64,000 bases of DNA from assembly GCF_001577775.1 (NCBI RefSeq), contig NZ_CP010835.1, positions 1,302,001-1,366,000 on the forward strand, read 5' to 3'. The position numbers and the translations under genes were made by a program. Within the stretch, counting starts at the first letter, position 1. The number at the start of each line of letters is the position of its first letter. Below, piece by piece: positions 8,372 through 17,942 of this stretch. The DNA comes from Pyrococcus kukulkanii. Lineage in GTDB: Archaea; Methanobacteriota_B; Thermococci; Thermococcales; Thermococcaceae. The notes under the pieces were generated by a model. The model ran no database searches. It was not told the origin of the DNA and was given only the letters and a program-made list of their open reading frames with translations.

Positions 8372-9085
8372 ATGCTTACCAGCGGGTGGAAAGCGGTAAG
8401 CATGGTCGACGTCCACGGGAAGGTCACCTTTACGCTTTGGCTCTGCGGGTGCAACCTCAAGTGCCCATTCTGCCACAACTGGCGGATAGCCGAAAGAAGG
8501 GGGTGCTTCGAATTGCCCAGGGATGCAATGCTCGAGGAGCTTTCCTCACACTCTTTCCTAATTGATTACTTCCACGTTACAGGTGGAGAACCTTTAATGC
8601 AGTGGAGGGAACTGAAGGGTCTTTTGGAGGACGTGAAACCCTTAGCGGATGTCAGCTTGAACACCAACCTAACGATAGTGAGGCCGTTGGAGGAGCTATT
8701 AAGGTTTGACCTTGTGGATCATATTGCCACTGATATAAAGGCGCCACCCCAGGAACTTTATGGTCTACCAAAAAACGCCAGCGAGAAGCTTTGGGGGATA
8801 TTTCTTAGGGGCCTTGAGGTGGTTTCTGATTATAAAATTCCAATGGAGCTTAGAATTCCAATTCCCAAAGGATTTAATGTTATTCCGTGGGTTGAAGAGG
8901 CCCTTAAACACGTGAACACGGACTTTTACGTTGTCCTAAATCCCTTGGTTGGTAGGCCCTTAACAAATCCCAGGGACGGAAAATGGTGTTCTCAACATTG
9001 CTGGCCACGTCAGGAACTTTTGGAGATAGAAAATGAATTAAAAAACAGGGGAATAAAAGTTTTCGTTAATAAATGGGCTATGTAG
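8372..9085 (+). CDS. nrdG: Anaerobic RNR activating protein, radical SAM
   Basis: This 237-residue radical-SAM activase generates the glycyl radical on NrdD. The [4Fe-4S] motif is CGCNLKCPFC, with the CxxxCxxC cysteines at 27, 31 and 34, and the SAM-binding GGE motif appears as VTGGEPLMQ at about residue 70. The ATG immediately follows the nrdD stop codon, with GGGGTGG just upstream. A second ATG at 8402 is possible but has a poorer RBS and would come close to the cluster. Its last 8 bp overlap the convergent lipoprotein gene. Confidence 0.92.
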   Translation: MLTSGWKAVSMVDVHGKVTFTLWLCGCNLKCPFCHNWRIAERRGCFELPRDAMLEELSSHSFLIDYFHVTGGEPLMQWRELKGLLEDVKPLADVSLNTNLTIVRPLEELLRFDLVDHIATDIKAPPQELYGLPKNASEKLWGIFLRGLEVVSDYKIPMELRIPIPKGFNVIPWVEEALKHVNTDFYVVLNPLVGRPLTNPRDGKWCSQHCWPRQELLEIENELKNRGIKVFVNKWAM

Positions 9086-9818
9086 CGTAATTCCTATAAA
9101 TTTCCTCGAGCTCCTCCCTTATACTTTCAATGGTCTCTTTATCCCTATGGAATATTATTTCAACTTTTTCCTTGAATTTTTCGCTAGTTCTCATGTAAAT
9201 ACTAGCCTCAATAATTTTCTTTGTCGCTGGGTCGTAGGTTATGTTGGCTTCCACTACCTCAATCCTCCACGTGTTTGGATAAAACCCGAAGACGTCTTCC
9301 CCGTCGATTCTCTTTATGTGTATTGTGCACTTATCATTACATTTTTCTGAGACTTTCGTCTCATTAAACTTGAACTCATCCGAAAGGGCAAGGGCTATTT
9401 CTCCATACGGAATAGCAACTCTCTTTGCTATTGTATAATTAAACTGCCTAACATCTTTATACGGTCTGGTGACGTTTCCTACTGTCATCTTTATGATCAT
9501 TTTGCCAGTTCCATTTTCCCATAGAATTATTGAGGATGAGCTCCAATTTACATCTTTGAATCCCTTAGCTTCCCTGTATGATAGCACCTTATCTTCTAGT
9601 ACCACAGCCTTTCCTGTGGAGATACTAACAAGTGAGCTTTCATTTCCTAACCTTAAAACCCACGTGACAGCGTACTGGGATTCATTCTCTAGGATATCAT
9701 AGAGAGTTTCCCTTTGAATATGTGGAGTTGTTGGAGTTTGAGTAGCTTTTTCTCCAATACATCCACTAATGGAGATTGCTAGAACGAGAAGGAATACCAA
9801 CCAAAATTTGTATCTCAT
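9078..9818 (-). CDS. Predicted lipoprotein of unknown function
   Basis: The 246-residue product has an N-terminal signal with lipobox (FLLVLAISISGCIGEKAT), a Thr/Pro-rich linker (TQTPTTPH) and a beta-rich extracellular domain of alternating polar strands ending in a charged helix. I recognise no enzymatic motif; one pair of cysteines (EKCNDKC) might form a disulphide or metal site. Start: GGTGG sits 5 nt before the ATG at 9818. An in-frame GTG at 9827 lies inside that RBS and is rejected. It is divergent from the thermosome gene and may belong to the small secreted-lipoprotein families common in Thermococcales. Confidence 0.8.
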   Translation of the reverse strand: MRYKFWLVFLLVLAISISGCIGEKATQTPTTPHIQRETLYDILENESQYAVTWVLRLGNESSLVSISTGKAVVLEDKVLSYREAKGFKDVNWSSSSIILWENGTGKMIIKMTVGNVTRPYKDVRQFNYTIAKRVAIPYGEIALALSDEFKFNETKVSEKCNDKCTIHIKRIDGEDVFGFYPNTWRIEVVEANITYDPATKKIIEASIYMRTSEKFKEKVEIIFHRDKETIESIREELEEIYRNYAT

Positions 9819-9882
9819 TACTTCCACCCATCCTTACAGTGTCGTTCGAGGTTATTAATGTATCCTTTTTCTTGACCGAAAA

Positions 9883-9892
9883 CTTTATAAGC
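9883..9892 (+). promoter_or_regulatory. TATA box of thermosome gene
   Basis: CTTTATAAGC preceded by purine-rich GAAAA (BRE-like) lies about 90 bp before the ATG at 9980, implying a leader of about 65 nt. The leader includes a small possible hairpin CCCC-TCCT-GGGG at 9938-9949 and ends with RBS GGGAGGTGG. I looked for a Phr heat-shock operator around the start and saw no convincing match. Confidence 0.6.
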
Positions 9893-9979
9893 AACACTAA
9901 GGAACCTATGGGTGGAAGATACAAGTGGTAACTAAAACCCCTCCTGGGGCCAAATAAAAAATATGGGAGGTGGTCGGAA

Positions 9980-11623
9980 ATGGCTCAGTTAGCAGGCCAA
10001 CCAATTCTAATTTTACCCGAAGGAACCCAGAGGTACGTTGGTAGAGATGCTCAGAGAATGAACATTCTTGCCGCAAGGATAATTGCTGAGACCGTTAGAA
10101 CAACTCTTGGTCCAAAGGGCATGGACAAGATGCTCGTTGACAGCCTTGGTGACATCGTCATCACTAACGACGGTGCAACGATCCTCGACGAGATGGACAT
10201 CCAGCACCCAGCAGCTAAGATGATGGTTGAGGTTGCCAAGACCCAGGATAAGGAGGCTGGTGATGGAACAACCACCGCAGTAGTAATCGCCGGTGAGCTT
10301 CTCAAGAAGGCTGAGGAGTTACTCGACCAGAACATTCACCCAAGCATAATAATTAAGGGTTACATGCTTGCAGCTCAGAAGGCCCAGGAGATCCTTGACA
10401 GCATAGCCAAGGAGGTTAAGCCAGACGATGAAGAGATACTACTCAAGGCTGCAATGACGGCGATTACTGGTAAGGCTGCTGAGGAGGAGAGGGAATACCT
10501 CGCTAAGCTCGCAGTTGAGGCAGTTAAGCTCGTTGCCGAGGAGAAAGACGGCAAGTACAAGGTTGACATTGACAACATTAAGTTCGAGAAGAAGGAAGGA
10601 GGAGCAGTAAGCGACACTAAGCTCATCAGGGGTGTTGTAATCGACAAGGAGGTTGTCCACCCAGGAATGCCCAAGAGGGTTGAGAATGCTAAGATCGCTC
10701 TCATAAACGACGCCCTCGAGGTAAAGGAGACTGAGACTGATGCAGAGATAAGGATCACCAGCCCAGAACAGCTCCAGGCCTTCCTCGAGCAGGAGGAGAG
10801 GATGCTCAAGGAGATGGTCGACAAGATCAAGGAGGTCGGAGCTAACGTAGTCTTCGTCCAGAAGGGTATCGATGACCTCGCACAACACTACCTGGCCAAG
10901 TACGGAATCCTCGCAGTGAGGAGGGTCAAGAAGAGCGACATGGAGAAGCTCGCCAAGGCTACTGGAGCTAAGATCGTCACCAACATCAGGGACCTCACAC
11001 CAGAGGACCTCGGTGAGGCTGAGCTCGTCGAGGAGAGGAAGGTTGCCGGAGAGAACATGATCTTCGTCGAGGGCTGCAAGAACCCCAAGGCAGTAACGAT
11101 CCTCATCAGGGGTGGAACTGAGCACGTCGTTGACGAAGTCGAGAGGGCCCTTGAGGACGCAGTCAAGGTCGTCAAGGACATCCTCGAGGACGGCAAGATC
11201 ATCGCCGGTGGAGGTGCAGCTGAGATCGAACTTAGCATCAAGCTCGACGAGTACGCTAAGGAAGTCGGTGGCAAGGAGCAGCTTGCAATTGAGGCGTTCG
11301 CTGAGGCCCTCAAGGTCATACCAAGAACCTTAGCAGAGAACGCAGGTCTTGATCCAATTGAGACCCTCGTGAAGGTCATCGCTGCCCACAAGGAGAAGGG
11401 ACCAACCATCGGAATTGACGTCTACGAGGGCGAACCAGCTGACATGATGGAGAGGGGCGTCATCGAGCCAGTGAGGGTTAAGAAGCAGGCCATCAAGAGC
11501 GCCAGTGAGGCAGCAATAATGATCCTCAGAATTGACGACGTCATCGCAGCCCAGAAACTCGAGAAGGAGAAGGAAGGGGAGAAGGGCGGAGAGTCAGGAA
11601 CTGACACCGACACTGAATTCTGA
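9980..11623 (+). CDS. thsB: Thermosome subunit (group II chaperonin)
   Basis: This 547-residue subunit builds the double-ring, ATP-driven archaeal chaperonin that folds proteins in the cytosol and is heat-inducible in the family. Nucleotide-site motifs are visible: [10 protein letters not shown] (43-52), NDGATIL (63-69) and the catalytic GDGTTT (94-99). The apical/intermediate region contains [10 protein letters not shown] near 410, and the C-terminal ATPase signature is [21 protein letters not shown]. The tail ends in an acidic, Gly/Ser/Thr-rich stretch ([11 protein letters not shown]) without GGM repeats. Codon use is strongly biased to C/G third positions, as expected for a very highly expressed gene. 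Confidence 0.97.
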   Translation: MAQLAGQPILILPEGTQRYVGRDAQRMNILAARIIAETVRTTLGPKGMDKMLVDSLGDIVITNDGATILDEMDIQHPAAKMMVEVAKTQDKEAGDGTTTAVVIAGELLKKAEELLDQNIHPSIIIKGYMLAAQKAQEILDSIAKEVKPDDEEILLKAAMTAITGKAAEEEREYLAKLAVEAVKLVAEEKDGKYKVDIDNIKFEKKEGGAVSDTKLIRGVVIDKEVVHPGMPKRVENAKIALINDALEVKETETDAEIRITSPEQLQAFLEQEERMLKEMVDKIKEVGANVVFVQKGIDDLAQHYLAKYGILAVRRVKKSDMEKLAKATGAKIVTNIRDLTPEDLGEAELVEERKVAGENMIFVEGCKNPKAVTILIRGGTEHVVDEVERALEDAVKVVKDILEDGKIIAGGGAAEIELSIKLDEYAKEVGGKEQLAIEAFAEALKVIPRTLAENAGLDPIETLVKVIAAHKEKGPTIGIDVYEGEPADMMERGVIEPVRVKKQAIKSASEAAIMILRIDDVIAAQKLEKEKEGEKGGESGTDTDTEF

Positions 11624-11798
11624 AGACTCTTCCTGATTCTTTCAAAATTTCTTGATTTTAATTTTACACATAAAGTTCTTTTATTCTTGGACTAGTATTT
11701 GGGAGAAGGGGACAATGATTGAGCTTGTTTAAATTAAGGGTTTCTAAGATAACGAAAGTCGTATAAGTCTCATTCAAACTTTTATTTGGGACGGGGGG

Positions 11799-13193
11799 AT
11801 GAGAGTCGCTGTAATCGGTGGTGGTTTAGCTGGATTAGCTGCCTCAATATCCTTGGCGAGGAGAGGCGTTGATGTAACAGTTATAGGTCCAAAATCAAAG
11901 GATTCAAATTCCTATTTAGCTCAAGCCGGGATAGCCTTTCCAATACTCGAGGGTGATTCTCCATATTCTCACTTCATCGATACTATACGGGCGGGCAAAT
12001 GTCTAAATGATGAAGCAGCGGTTTGGAGTGTTATCTCTAAGGCTCCCGAGGCTTACGACTTCTTAATTTCCCTAGGAGTTACGTTTACAGGGAATGAGCT
12101 TGAGGGAGGACATTCTTATCCGAGGGTGTTTACGATAAAAAGCGAGACCGGAAAGCACATAATTCCAGTCCTTGAAAAGCACGCTAAGGAGCTTGGAGTA
12201 AACTTCGTGAGGAAGTTCGCCGAGGAAGTTGGGATTAAGGGGGAGAAACTGGCAGGGGTGTTTGTTGAAGGAGAGTTGCTGAAGTTCGATGCAGTTGTTA
12301 TAGCGACTGGTGGATTTTCGGGCCTCTATAGATTCACCGCTGGAGTTCAATCTAATTTGGGCCTTCTAATAGGAGATGTTGCAATGAAGGGCGTTCCTTT
12401 AAGGGATATTGAGTTTGTGCAGTTCCATCCTACGGGCTTCGTTGGCAGGAGGACTTATCTAATAAGCGAGGCCGTGAGGGGGGCTGGGGCCAAGCTTGTT
12501 ACTGGAGACGGGGAGAGGTTCGTTAATGAGCTTGAAACAAGGGATATAGTTGCTAGGGCGATTTATTTAAAAATGTTAGAAGGGAAGGGTGTTTTCTTGG
12601 ATGCAAGGGGAATAGAAGACTTCAAGGAGAGGTTTCCCTACATATATTCATTCTTAAGGAAGGAAGGAATAGACCCCAGGAAAGATCCGATACCCATAAC
12701 ACCCGTCGCCCACTACAGCATGGGTGGGATAAGTGTTGATGTATTTTATAGGACAAGGATAAGGGGTCTGTATGCAATAGGAGAAGCAGCTTGCAATGGT
12801 TTCCATGGGGCCAATAGACTGGCCAGCAACTCTCTCCTTGAGTGCGTAGTTTCTGGTTTGGAGGTGGCTAGGACTATTCTAAGGGAGAAGCCCGCGAGAG
12901 AGGTAAGTGATGCCCCCTACGGGGGTTATGAGCTTGGAGACATTGATTCCTTAAGGGCCTTGATGTGGGATCATGCTGGGATAGTTAGGGACTCTGATAG
13001 CCTAAGGGAAGGCCTCAAGAAGCTTGAGAGCATTGAGGTTGATCCCAGACTGAAGTTGCTTGCTAGAGCAGTTCTGAAGTGTGCCTTGAAAAGAGAGGAA
13101 AGCAGGGGTGCTCACTACAGGAGGGATTATCCCAGGATGAGGGAAGAGTTCAGGAGACCAAGCTTTTACTTCGAAAATGAGTGTTCCTTATGA
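11799..13193 (+). CDS. nadB: L-aspartate oxidase
   Basis: This 464-residue flavoprotein oxidises L-aspartate to iminoaspartate, the first step of de novo NAD synthesis. The FAD-binding motif GGGLAGLAAS starts at residue 7; PVAHYSMGGI and GANRLASNSLLE are the succinate-dehydrogenase/NadB active-site signatures. It is shorter than bacterial NadB (about 540), because the C-terminal three-helix domain is reduced. The ATG follows GGGACGGGGGG. The next gene encodes NadA, which uses its product, so channelling or co-regulation is likely. In anaerobes fumarate is the probable electron acceptor. Confidence 0.94.
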   Translation: MRVAVIGGGLAGLAASISLARRGVDVTVIGPKSKDSNSYLAQAGIAFPILEGDSPYSHFIDTIRAGKCLNDEAAVWSVISKAPEAYDFLISLGVTFTGNELEGGHSYPRVFTIKSETGKHIIPVLEKHAKELGVNFVRKFAEEVGIKGEKLAGVFVEGELLKFDAVVIATGGFSGLYRFTAGVQSNLGLLIGDVAMKGVPLRDIEFVQFHPTGFVGRRTYLISEAVRGAGAKLVTGDGERFVNELETRDIVARAIYLKMLEGKGVFLDARGIEDFKERFPYIYSFLRKEGIDPRKDPIPITPVAHYSMGGISVDVFYRTRIRGLYAIGEAACNGFHGANRLASNSLLECVVSGLEVARTILREKPAREVSDAPYGGYELGDIDSLRALMWDHAGIVRDSDSLREGLKKLESIEVDPRLKLLARAVLKCALKREESRGAHYRRDYPRMREEFRRPSFYFENECSL

Positions 13194-13255
13194 GGATTCA
13201 TTAATGTCCAGCAAGGTTTTAATGTGGGGCATTGACATTAACTTCAGGTGAGCTC

Positions 13256-14164
13256 ATGAATCTGAAGGAGCTAATGGAAGAAGTTGAGAGGTTAAAAAAG
13301 GAGAGAAACGCCGTAATTCTCGCTCACAACTATCAATTGCCAGAAGTTCAGGATGTTGCGGACTTTGTTGGGGACAGCTTGGAGCTGGCAAGGAAGGCAA
13401 CAAAGGTTGATGCCAATGTAATAGTGTTTGCTGGGGTAGACTTCATGGCTGAAACCGCGAAGATACTTAATCCGGACAAGACGGTTTTGATCCCCACGAG
13501 AAAGGCAACATGTGCAATGGCAAACATGCTCAAGGTTAGACACATACTTGAGGCCAAGAAAAAGTATCCCAATGCTCCAGTAGTCTTGTACGTTAACAGT
13601 ACCGCCGAGGCTAAAGCTTACGCCGACGTTACGGTTACCTCGGCCAACGCCGTTGAGATAGTGAGAAAGCTTGATTCAGATGTTGTTATATTTGGGCCTG
13701 ATAAAAACTTAGCTCACTACGTCGCCAAGGTTACGGGTAAGAAGATCATACCCGTTCCTCCGAATGGCCACTGCTACGTTCATCAGAAGTTTACCGTTGA
13801 AGACGTCGAGAGGGCTAAGAAACTTCACCCAAACGCCAAGCTGATGGTTCATCCCGAGTGCATTCCGGAAGTTCAGGAGAGAGCTGACATAATAGTTTCG
13901 ACGGGCGGGATGATAAGGAGGGCCTGCGAGCACGACGAGTGGGTCGTCTTTACCGAGAGGGAGATGGTCTATAGGCTGAAGAAGCTTTACCCAGAGAAGA
14001 AGTTCTATCCTGCCAGGATAGATGCGGTCTGCATCGGGATGAAGGCGATAACCCTAAGGCACGTCTATGAATCATTGAGGGATATGAAGTTTGAGGTTAC
14101 GGTTCCAGAGGACATAGCTGAAAAGGCAAGAAGGGCCATAGAGAGAATGCTTGAAATGAGCTAG
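13256..14164 (+). CDS. nadA: Quinolinate synthase
   Basis: NadA condenses iminoaspartate with dihydroxyacetone phosphate to quinolinate using a [4Fe-4S] cluster. From ATG 13256 the protein has 302 residues; the three ligands expected for the family are visible as Cys86 (RKATCAMAN), Cys173 (PNGHCYVH) and Cys259 (IDAVCIGM). The three-fold pseudo-repeat of the NadA fold is evident from [20 protein letters not shown] and [15 protein letters not shown] upstream fixes the ATG; a TTG at 13232 would add eight unconserved residues. Its 3' end overlaps the convergent ATPase gene by 4 bp. Confidence 0.95.
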   Translation: MNLKELMEEVERLKKERNAVILAHNYQLPEVQDVADFVGDSLELARKATKVDANVIVFAGVDFMAETAKILNPDKTVLIPTRKATCAMANMLKVRHILEAKKKYPNAPVVLYVNSTAEAKAYADVTVTSANAVEIVRKLDSDVVIFGPDKNLAHYVAKVTGKKIIPVPPNGHCYVHQKFTVEDVERAKKLHPNAKLMVHPECIPEVQERADIIVSTGGMIRRACEHDEWVVFTEREMVYRLKKLYPEKKFYPARIDAVCIGMKAITLRHVYESLRDMKFEVTVPEDIAEKARRAIERMLEMS

Positions 14165-15318
14165 CCAAGCCAGTATAAAAACTCTGGAATTTTCGATCCT
14201 TTTATAATCTTAACATCCTTTGGATAATGCCCTCTTTTTTCTCCAGACTTGACTTCTACTTTCAAATTCCCGGCTATTGCATCTATCTCATATGAGTTCC
14301 TATAGTAGAAAATTTCCCCGAATTTTCTATAGAGATGCTCCTGAACCAACCATTCGTAGAGTGTGGCCCTCTCAACCTCTCGTCTGGACCACATTTCCAA
14401 CGCCTTTGCTATTAGCGGATCCCTTATCACTATCTTTCTCTCCTTCCGCGGGTATATCTTTCCATCAGGGCCCAGGTACTGTACTTGAAGTATTAAGCGG
14501 AGGGCTTCAAGTATCTCGATGTAGTCCCTTACGGTGTGAGGAGAAATGCCCACGGCTTTTGCTATCGTGTTGAAAGAAATTGGGGAGGGTGCTCTTTCTA
14601 TTATCTCCCCTACTATATCTCTGGCTAGCTCTGTAGAGCGGTTGAGGGTTTTCAAATCAGCTTTTAAAAAGCCTATGAGATCCTCGAGTTTTAGTGTCCC
14701 GTTAAGGTACGCTAGATAACCTCCAGTTTCAAGGTACTGGTGAAATATGTCTTCTCCTTTTGAGGGAAAGAACTCATCGTAGAATATCCGATAGTAGTCA
14801 TGGAAGCTTAGCGGCATAACTTCAATAGTCTTTCCATGACCTCTTCTCCCTCCAAACGTCTCAAAGTATCGTCCGAGAGTTATTCCCACTGAGCCCGTTA
14901 CCGTGATGACATCAGTGATAACTTTCCCCCTATCTATGAGGAACTTTATCGCTCTCCACCAGTCTTCGACGAGAGCCACCTCGTCAAGGAAAATGAAAGC
15001 GGTCTTTACTCTTTTCTTTTTCTTCAGCTTTAAATAGGATGTTAGGATATCAAGGAGGTCTTTGTAGTCCTCCAGAACATCGCAACTAAAGTAAAAGATT
15101 GCATAGCGATTTTCAACCCTTTTCACTAGTTCCTTAATTAGGAGCTTTACTCCAAGTGTTTTTCCAACCCTCCTTGGGCCGATAATGAAATTTAGGGAGA
15201 AGGGTTTCAGAGATATTTCATTAAGCCATTTCGGTTTAATTCTATATGTAAGCTTCTCAAAGAACTCCCAGTCTCTGTCCGGTTCGTTAAACCACCATGG
15301 GTTTTGCAACTCGAGCAT
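14161..15318 (-). CDS. Archaeal AAA-type ATPase with winged-helix and nuclease-like C-terminus (DUF4143 class)
   Basis: The 385-residue protein starts with an ATPase domain: Walker A GPRRVGKT near residue 51, Walker B-like [10 protein letters not shown] near 130, and sensor region [12 protein letters not shown]. It continues with a winged-helix segment ([23 protein letters not shown], about 250-275) and a C-terminal segment with [18 protein letters not shown], which resembles the D...ExK core of restriction-endonuclease-like folds. Such ATPases are multi-copy and mobile in Thermococcales; their function is not established. It is inserted between nadA and nadC in the opposite direction. It appears leaderless, with the TATA box about 24 bp upstream inside a tandem operator array. 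Confidence 0.82.
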   Translation of the reverse strand: MLELQNPWWFNEPDRDWEFFEKLTYRIKPKWLNEISLKPFSLNFIIGPRRVGKTLGVKLLIKELVKRVENRYAIFYFSCDVLEDYKDLLDILTSYLKLKKKKRVKTAFIFLDEVALVEDWWRAIKFLIDRGKVITDVITVTGSVGITLGRYFETFGGRRGHGKTIEVMPLSFHDYYRIFYDEFFPSKGEDIFHQYLETGGYLAYLNGTLKLEDLIGFLKADLKTLNRSTELARDIVGEIIERAPSPISFNTIAKAVGISPHTVRDYIEILEALRLILQVQYLGPDGKIYPRKERKIVIRDPLIAKALEMWSRREVERATLYEWLVQEHLYRKFGEIFYYRNSYEIDAIAGNLKVEVKSGEKRGHYPKDVKIIKGSKIPEFLYWLG

Positions 15319-15319
15319 G

Positions 15320-15402
15320 TGCAGTTATACTGCAAACATATTTATAAAAATTGTGTAGTGCTACTGCAAGGATATTTATAAATACTTTGCAGTCATGATG
15401 CA
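15320..15402. promoter_or_regulatory. Tandem 34-bp operator/TATA array between ATPase gene and nadC
   Basis: Three dyads start exactly 34 bp apart: TGCAGT-TAT-ACTGCA (15320-15334, perfect 6-3-6), TGTAGT-GCT-ACTGCA (15354-15368, one mismatch) and TGCAGT-CAT-GATGCA (15388-15402, two mismatches). Between them lie nearly identical AT stretches with TTTATAAA-type TATA boxes (15340-15348 and 15374-15382). The minus-oriented TATA fits the ATPase gene; the second fits nadC, placing its start near 15405. The layout implies cooperative binding by a dimeric regulator shared by divergent promoters. Confidence 0.75.
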
Positions 15403-15457
15403 AAAATCTCGGAAAGCATGATAAAGCTCCTGGCTTGTAGATGGTTTGGGTGGTGCG

Positions 15458-16291
15458 ATGATTCCTCTTCAGTACCTCCTAAGGTTCCTTGAAGAAGATG
15501 CTCCCTACGGAGATGTTACAAGTGAAGCGGTAATTCCAGAGAATGTAAACGCTAAGGCGGTAATTATCGCTAAGCAGGACGGAATTATTGCCGGAGTTGA
15601 GGAGGCTAAAGCCCTGTTTGAGTACTTCGGTATTAAGGTTTCTGTGAAGAAGAAGGATGGTGAAGAAGTAAAGGAAGGGGATGTAATCCTAGAACTTGAG
15701 GGCAACGCTAGAGCCATACTTTTGGTTGAGAGGACGGCCCTAAACATAATGGGCAGGATGAGTGGTATAGCCACAGAGACCAGGAAGTTAGTTGAGAAAG
15801 TTAGAAAAGTGAATCCCAATGTGAAGGTTGCAGGGACTAGAAAAAGTCTTCTTAGGCCTTTGGATAAGAAGGCAATAATGATTGGGGGAGGAGAACCTCA
15901 CAGGTTTTCTCTTAGTGATGCGATACTAATAAAGGATAACCATCTGGCCTTAGTTCCACTTGACGAGGCTATAAAGAGAGCCAAAGCCTTCAGCGTTTAC
16001 AAAATGGTGGAGGTAGAGGTCGAGAGCTTAAATGATGCGGTTAGAGCGGCAGAGTTAGGGGCTGATATTATAATGCTTGACAACATGAAACCCCAGGAAA
16101 TAGAAAAGGTAATTGAAGAGTTGAAGAGAAGGGGGCTGAGAGATAGTATTAAGATAGAGGTTTCTGGTGGAATAACACCCGAAAATATTGAGGAGTACGC
16201 TAAGCTTGATATAGATGTTATAAGCCTTGGCTACCTGACTCATTCAGTCAAGAACTTTGATGTTAGCTTAGAAATCGTCGAGGCTTTTTGA
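15458..16291 (+). CDS. nadC: Nicotinate-nucleotide pyrophosphorylase (quinolinate phosphoribosyltransferase)
   Basis: NadC converts quinolinate and PRPP to nicotinate mononucleotide, CO2 and PPi, completing the pathway begun by NadB and NadA upstream. The 277-residue protein shows the N-terminal FLEEDAPYGDVTSEAVIP, the catalytic VAGTRKSLLRPLDKKA segment (TRK-type basic residues), IKDNHLAL, and the barrel strands VEVEVES, IIMLDNM and IEVSGGI that bind phosphoribose. GGTGGTG upstream of ATG 15458 supports that start over TTG 15446. It is downstream of the tandem operator array. Confidence 0.95.
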   Translation: MIPLQYLLRFLEEDAPYGDVTSEAVIPENVNAKAVIIAKQDGIIAGVEEAKALFEYFGIKVSVKKKDGEEVKEGDVILELEGNARAILLVERTALNIMGRMSGIATETRKLVEKVRKVNPNVKVAGTRKSLLRPLDKKAIMIGGGEPHRFSLSDAILIKDNHLALVPLDEAIKRAKAFSVYKMVEVEVESLNDAVRAAELGADIIMLDNMKPQEIEKVIEELKRRGLRDSIKIEVSGGITPENIEEYAKLDIDVISLGYLTHSVKNFDVSLEIVEAF

Positions 16292-16324
16292 CAATTATTT
16301 TTACACTCTTCTTTTGAGGTAAAA

Positions 16325-16783
16325 TTACTTAAAAGCCACCCACTGGGTCGTTAATGCACAAATGAATGCTGGTATCATTAGGAAAGTTATAGCCAGCACG
16401 GCAATTAGTTTTGGAATTCTCTCAGTGCCCCTAAGAGATACCATCCCAGTAAGGGAAATTAAGGCCCATATAGTGAACACTATTAGCAGTAGAGGCGTCT
16501 CTGGATACTTTACTTTGGCTACTACCACTATAGAACCCACTAGACCAAGGGAAAAGTACGCATAACCGAGAAGCCTGCCTTTTTTAAGTTCAGGTGTCTG
16601 AAGGTAGTATAGGGAGATTGCTCCGAGTGAGAAGTATCCTAGAACTAGGAATGGAAGAAGCCAACTAAGTTGGAGAGCATCTGGAATAATTGCGGAGAAC
16701 ATTACGGCGGGGAGACCACAAAAAGCTAAGGTAATAAGGGCTTGAGCTACAAAGCATCCAATGGAGATGTAGGCCCTAGACAA
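16325..16783 (-). CDS. Small integral membrane protein, unknown function
   Basis: The 152-residue protein consists almost entirely of hydrophobic segments; about five helices can be drawn ([92 protein letters not shown]). There are no charged or catalytic motifs beyond short basic loops (ELKKGR). It overlaps the upstream AMMECR1 gene by 8 bp on the same strand, so it is translationally coupled and last in a three-gene operon. No family is recognised. Confidence 0.75.
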   Translation of the reverse strand: MSRAYISIGCFVAQALITLAFCGLPAVMFSAIIPDALQLSWLLPFLVLGYFSLGAISLYYLQTPELKKGRLLGYAYFSLGLVGSIVVVAKVKYPETPLLLIVFTIWALISLTGMVSLRGTERIPKLIAVLAITFLMIPAFICALTTQWVAFK

Positions 16784-17393
16784 GGGGTTTCCTCCTCACG
16801 GGGCCTCTTGGATATTCCTCCTCAAATATCTCTGCAGTGAACTTATACACCTTTGTATCTGGATCGAGCCAGCAGTCTGGAGGTAGTCCTGCCTTCCAGC
16901 AAGTCTCCGCGAGGAACTCCTCCTCATCCCAGCCCCATTCCACAGGAACTTGAGGTAATAGTAGGCCCGAGTATATGCCCTTCTCCACTATTAGCCCGTC
17001 CCTCCCAACCTTTATCTTTTTGGGCCTCTCCTGGGGTGGGCCCTCTATCAGCTCTGGAGGTGTTAGAACGCTAACCTCAACGATAAGGTTGTCCATCTCC
17101 TCCAGCTTTACTGGGGGAAACCTGGGATCATCTACAGCTGCATATATTGCAGCTTTTATCGTGGCCTTAACGAGGGGATATATTGGTAGGGGAAAACCTA
17201 TGCATCCCCTCAGGGCTGCTTGGTGGGGAACTCCATGCCTATTCAATGTAACGAAGACCCCCATCTTTTCCCACAGCTCTGGTGGAGTGTCCTCTGGAGG
17301 TTCTATCTCTCTTCCAGTTTTGAGATATTCCTCTATTGCCCTACGAGCGAGTCTGACGAGGAATTTACCCCACTCATCTTTAATCCTGTACAT
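16776..17393 (-). CDS. AMMECR1 domain protein
   Basis: The 205-residue protein is a full-length AMMECR1 domain, a fold found in all three domains of life and named after the human gene in the AMME deletion syndrome. The invariant LRGCIGF motif is visible at about residues 61-67, followed by [10 protein letters not shown] and [27 protein letters not shown] near the C-terminus. The biochemical function is unresolved. It sits between two co-directional genes that overlap it on both sides (14 bp upstream, 8 bp downstream). Confidence 0.93.
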   Translation of the reverse strand: MYRIKDEWGKFLVRLARRAIEEYLKTGREIEPPEDTPPELWEKMGVFVTLNRHGVPHQAALRGCIGFPLPIYPLVKATIKAAIYAAVDDPRFPPVKLEEMDNLIVEVSVLTPPELIEGPPQERPKKIKVGRDGLIVEKGIYSGLLLPQVPVEWGWDEEEFLAETCWKAGLPPDCWLDPDTKVYKFTAEIFEEEYPRGPVRRKPLV

Positions 17394-17901
17394 CGCAACA
17401 CCTCAGTAGCTCTATTACCTCCTCTACCTTATTAACTTCCCTACCCAGAATTTTCTGGATTTCACTCTTATTCTCACCAAGATCTCCTGATTTAAGGTTG
17501 TACAGGAAGAGGTTTGTTATGTCTATTGCTAGAATATCATTACCCAGGGGGAGCAAATCTAGGGCTGGAGATGGAAAAACTGGGATTATAGTAGTCTCTT
17601 CTCCCTTAACGTCCTTTATATAGTTGTACAGCTCTCTGAGCTCCTTTTCATGTTCTTCCCAGGTATCTATAACTTCAAGTATAACGTCCGGATCTCTGAG
17701 GTTTATCGCAATATTAAAATCCACTAAAATTGACCTTGGCAAGTTTTTGGCAAGCTCATACAGCTTTTCTGCATCTTCCTTCCTTAACTTTGTTGCAATG
17801 GCCGAGCACGTAATGTCTCCTTCAATGTCAGATACCTCGAGCACTACGAACAATGAGTGGTCGGTGTCGAGTATGTAGTAGTAAGTAAAGTCTCCACGCA
17901 T
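17380..17901 (-). CDS. Conserved hypothetical protein, first gene of AMMECR1 operon
   Basis: I do not recognise this 173-residue protein. It is soluble with alternating strands and helices, including [19 protein letters not shown], a helix rich in Glu/Lys ([17 protein letters not shown]) and a C-terminal helix ending LLRCCDVQD, with adjacent cysteines. Base composition resembles its neighbours and its 3' end overlaps the AMMECR1 start by 14 bp, so it is real and co-translated. Its link to AMMECR1 is only contextual. Confidence 0.75.
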   Translation of the reverse strand: MRGDFTYYYILDTDHSLFVVLEVSDIEGDITCSAIATKLRKEDAEKLYELAKNLPRSILVDFNIAINLRDPDVILEVIDTWEEHEKELRELYNYIKDVKGEETTIIPVFPSPALDLLPLGNDILAIDITNLFLYNLKSGDLGENKSEIQKILGREVNKVEEVIELLRCCDVQD

Positions 17902-17942
17902 CCCATAGTAGAGGGTTTGACTAAATTCTTCCTAGATAAGTC

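Noticed and set aside
9840-9979. Heat-shock regulator (Phr) operator before the thermosome gene
   Set aside because: No convincing palindromic match around the predicted start.
10439-11125. 228-codon minus-strand open frame inside the thermosome gene
   Set aside because: It is a mirror of the thermosome coding frame caused by high third-position C/G; the sense protein is unmistakable, and the antisense translation has no recognisable domain.
15320-15402. Short regularly spaced repeat considered as a CRISPR array
   Set aside because: The units are dyad-symmetric with AT-rich, near-identical linkers holding TATA boxes, only three copies, and no unique spacers or cas genes.
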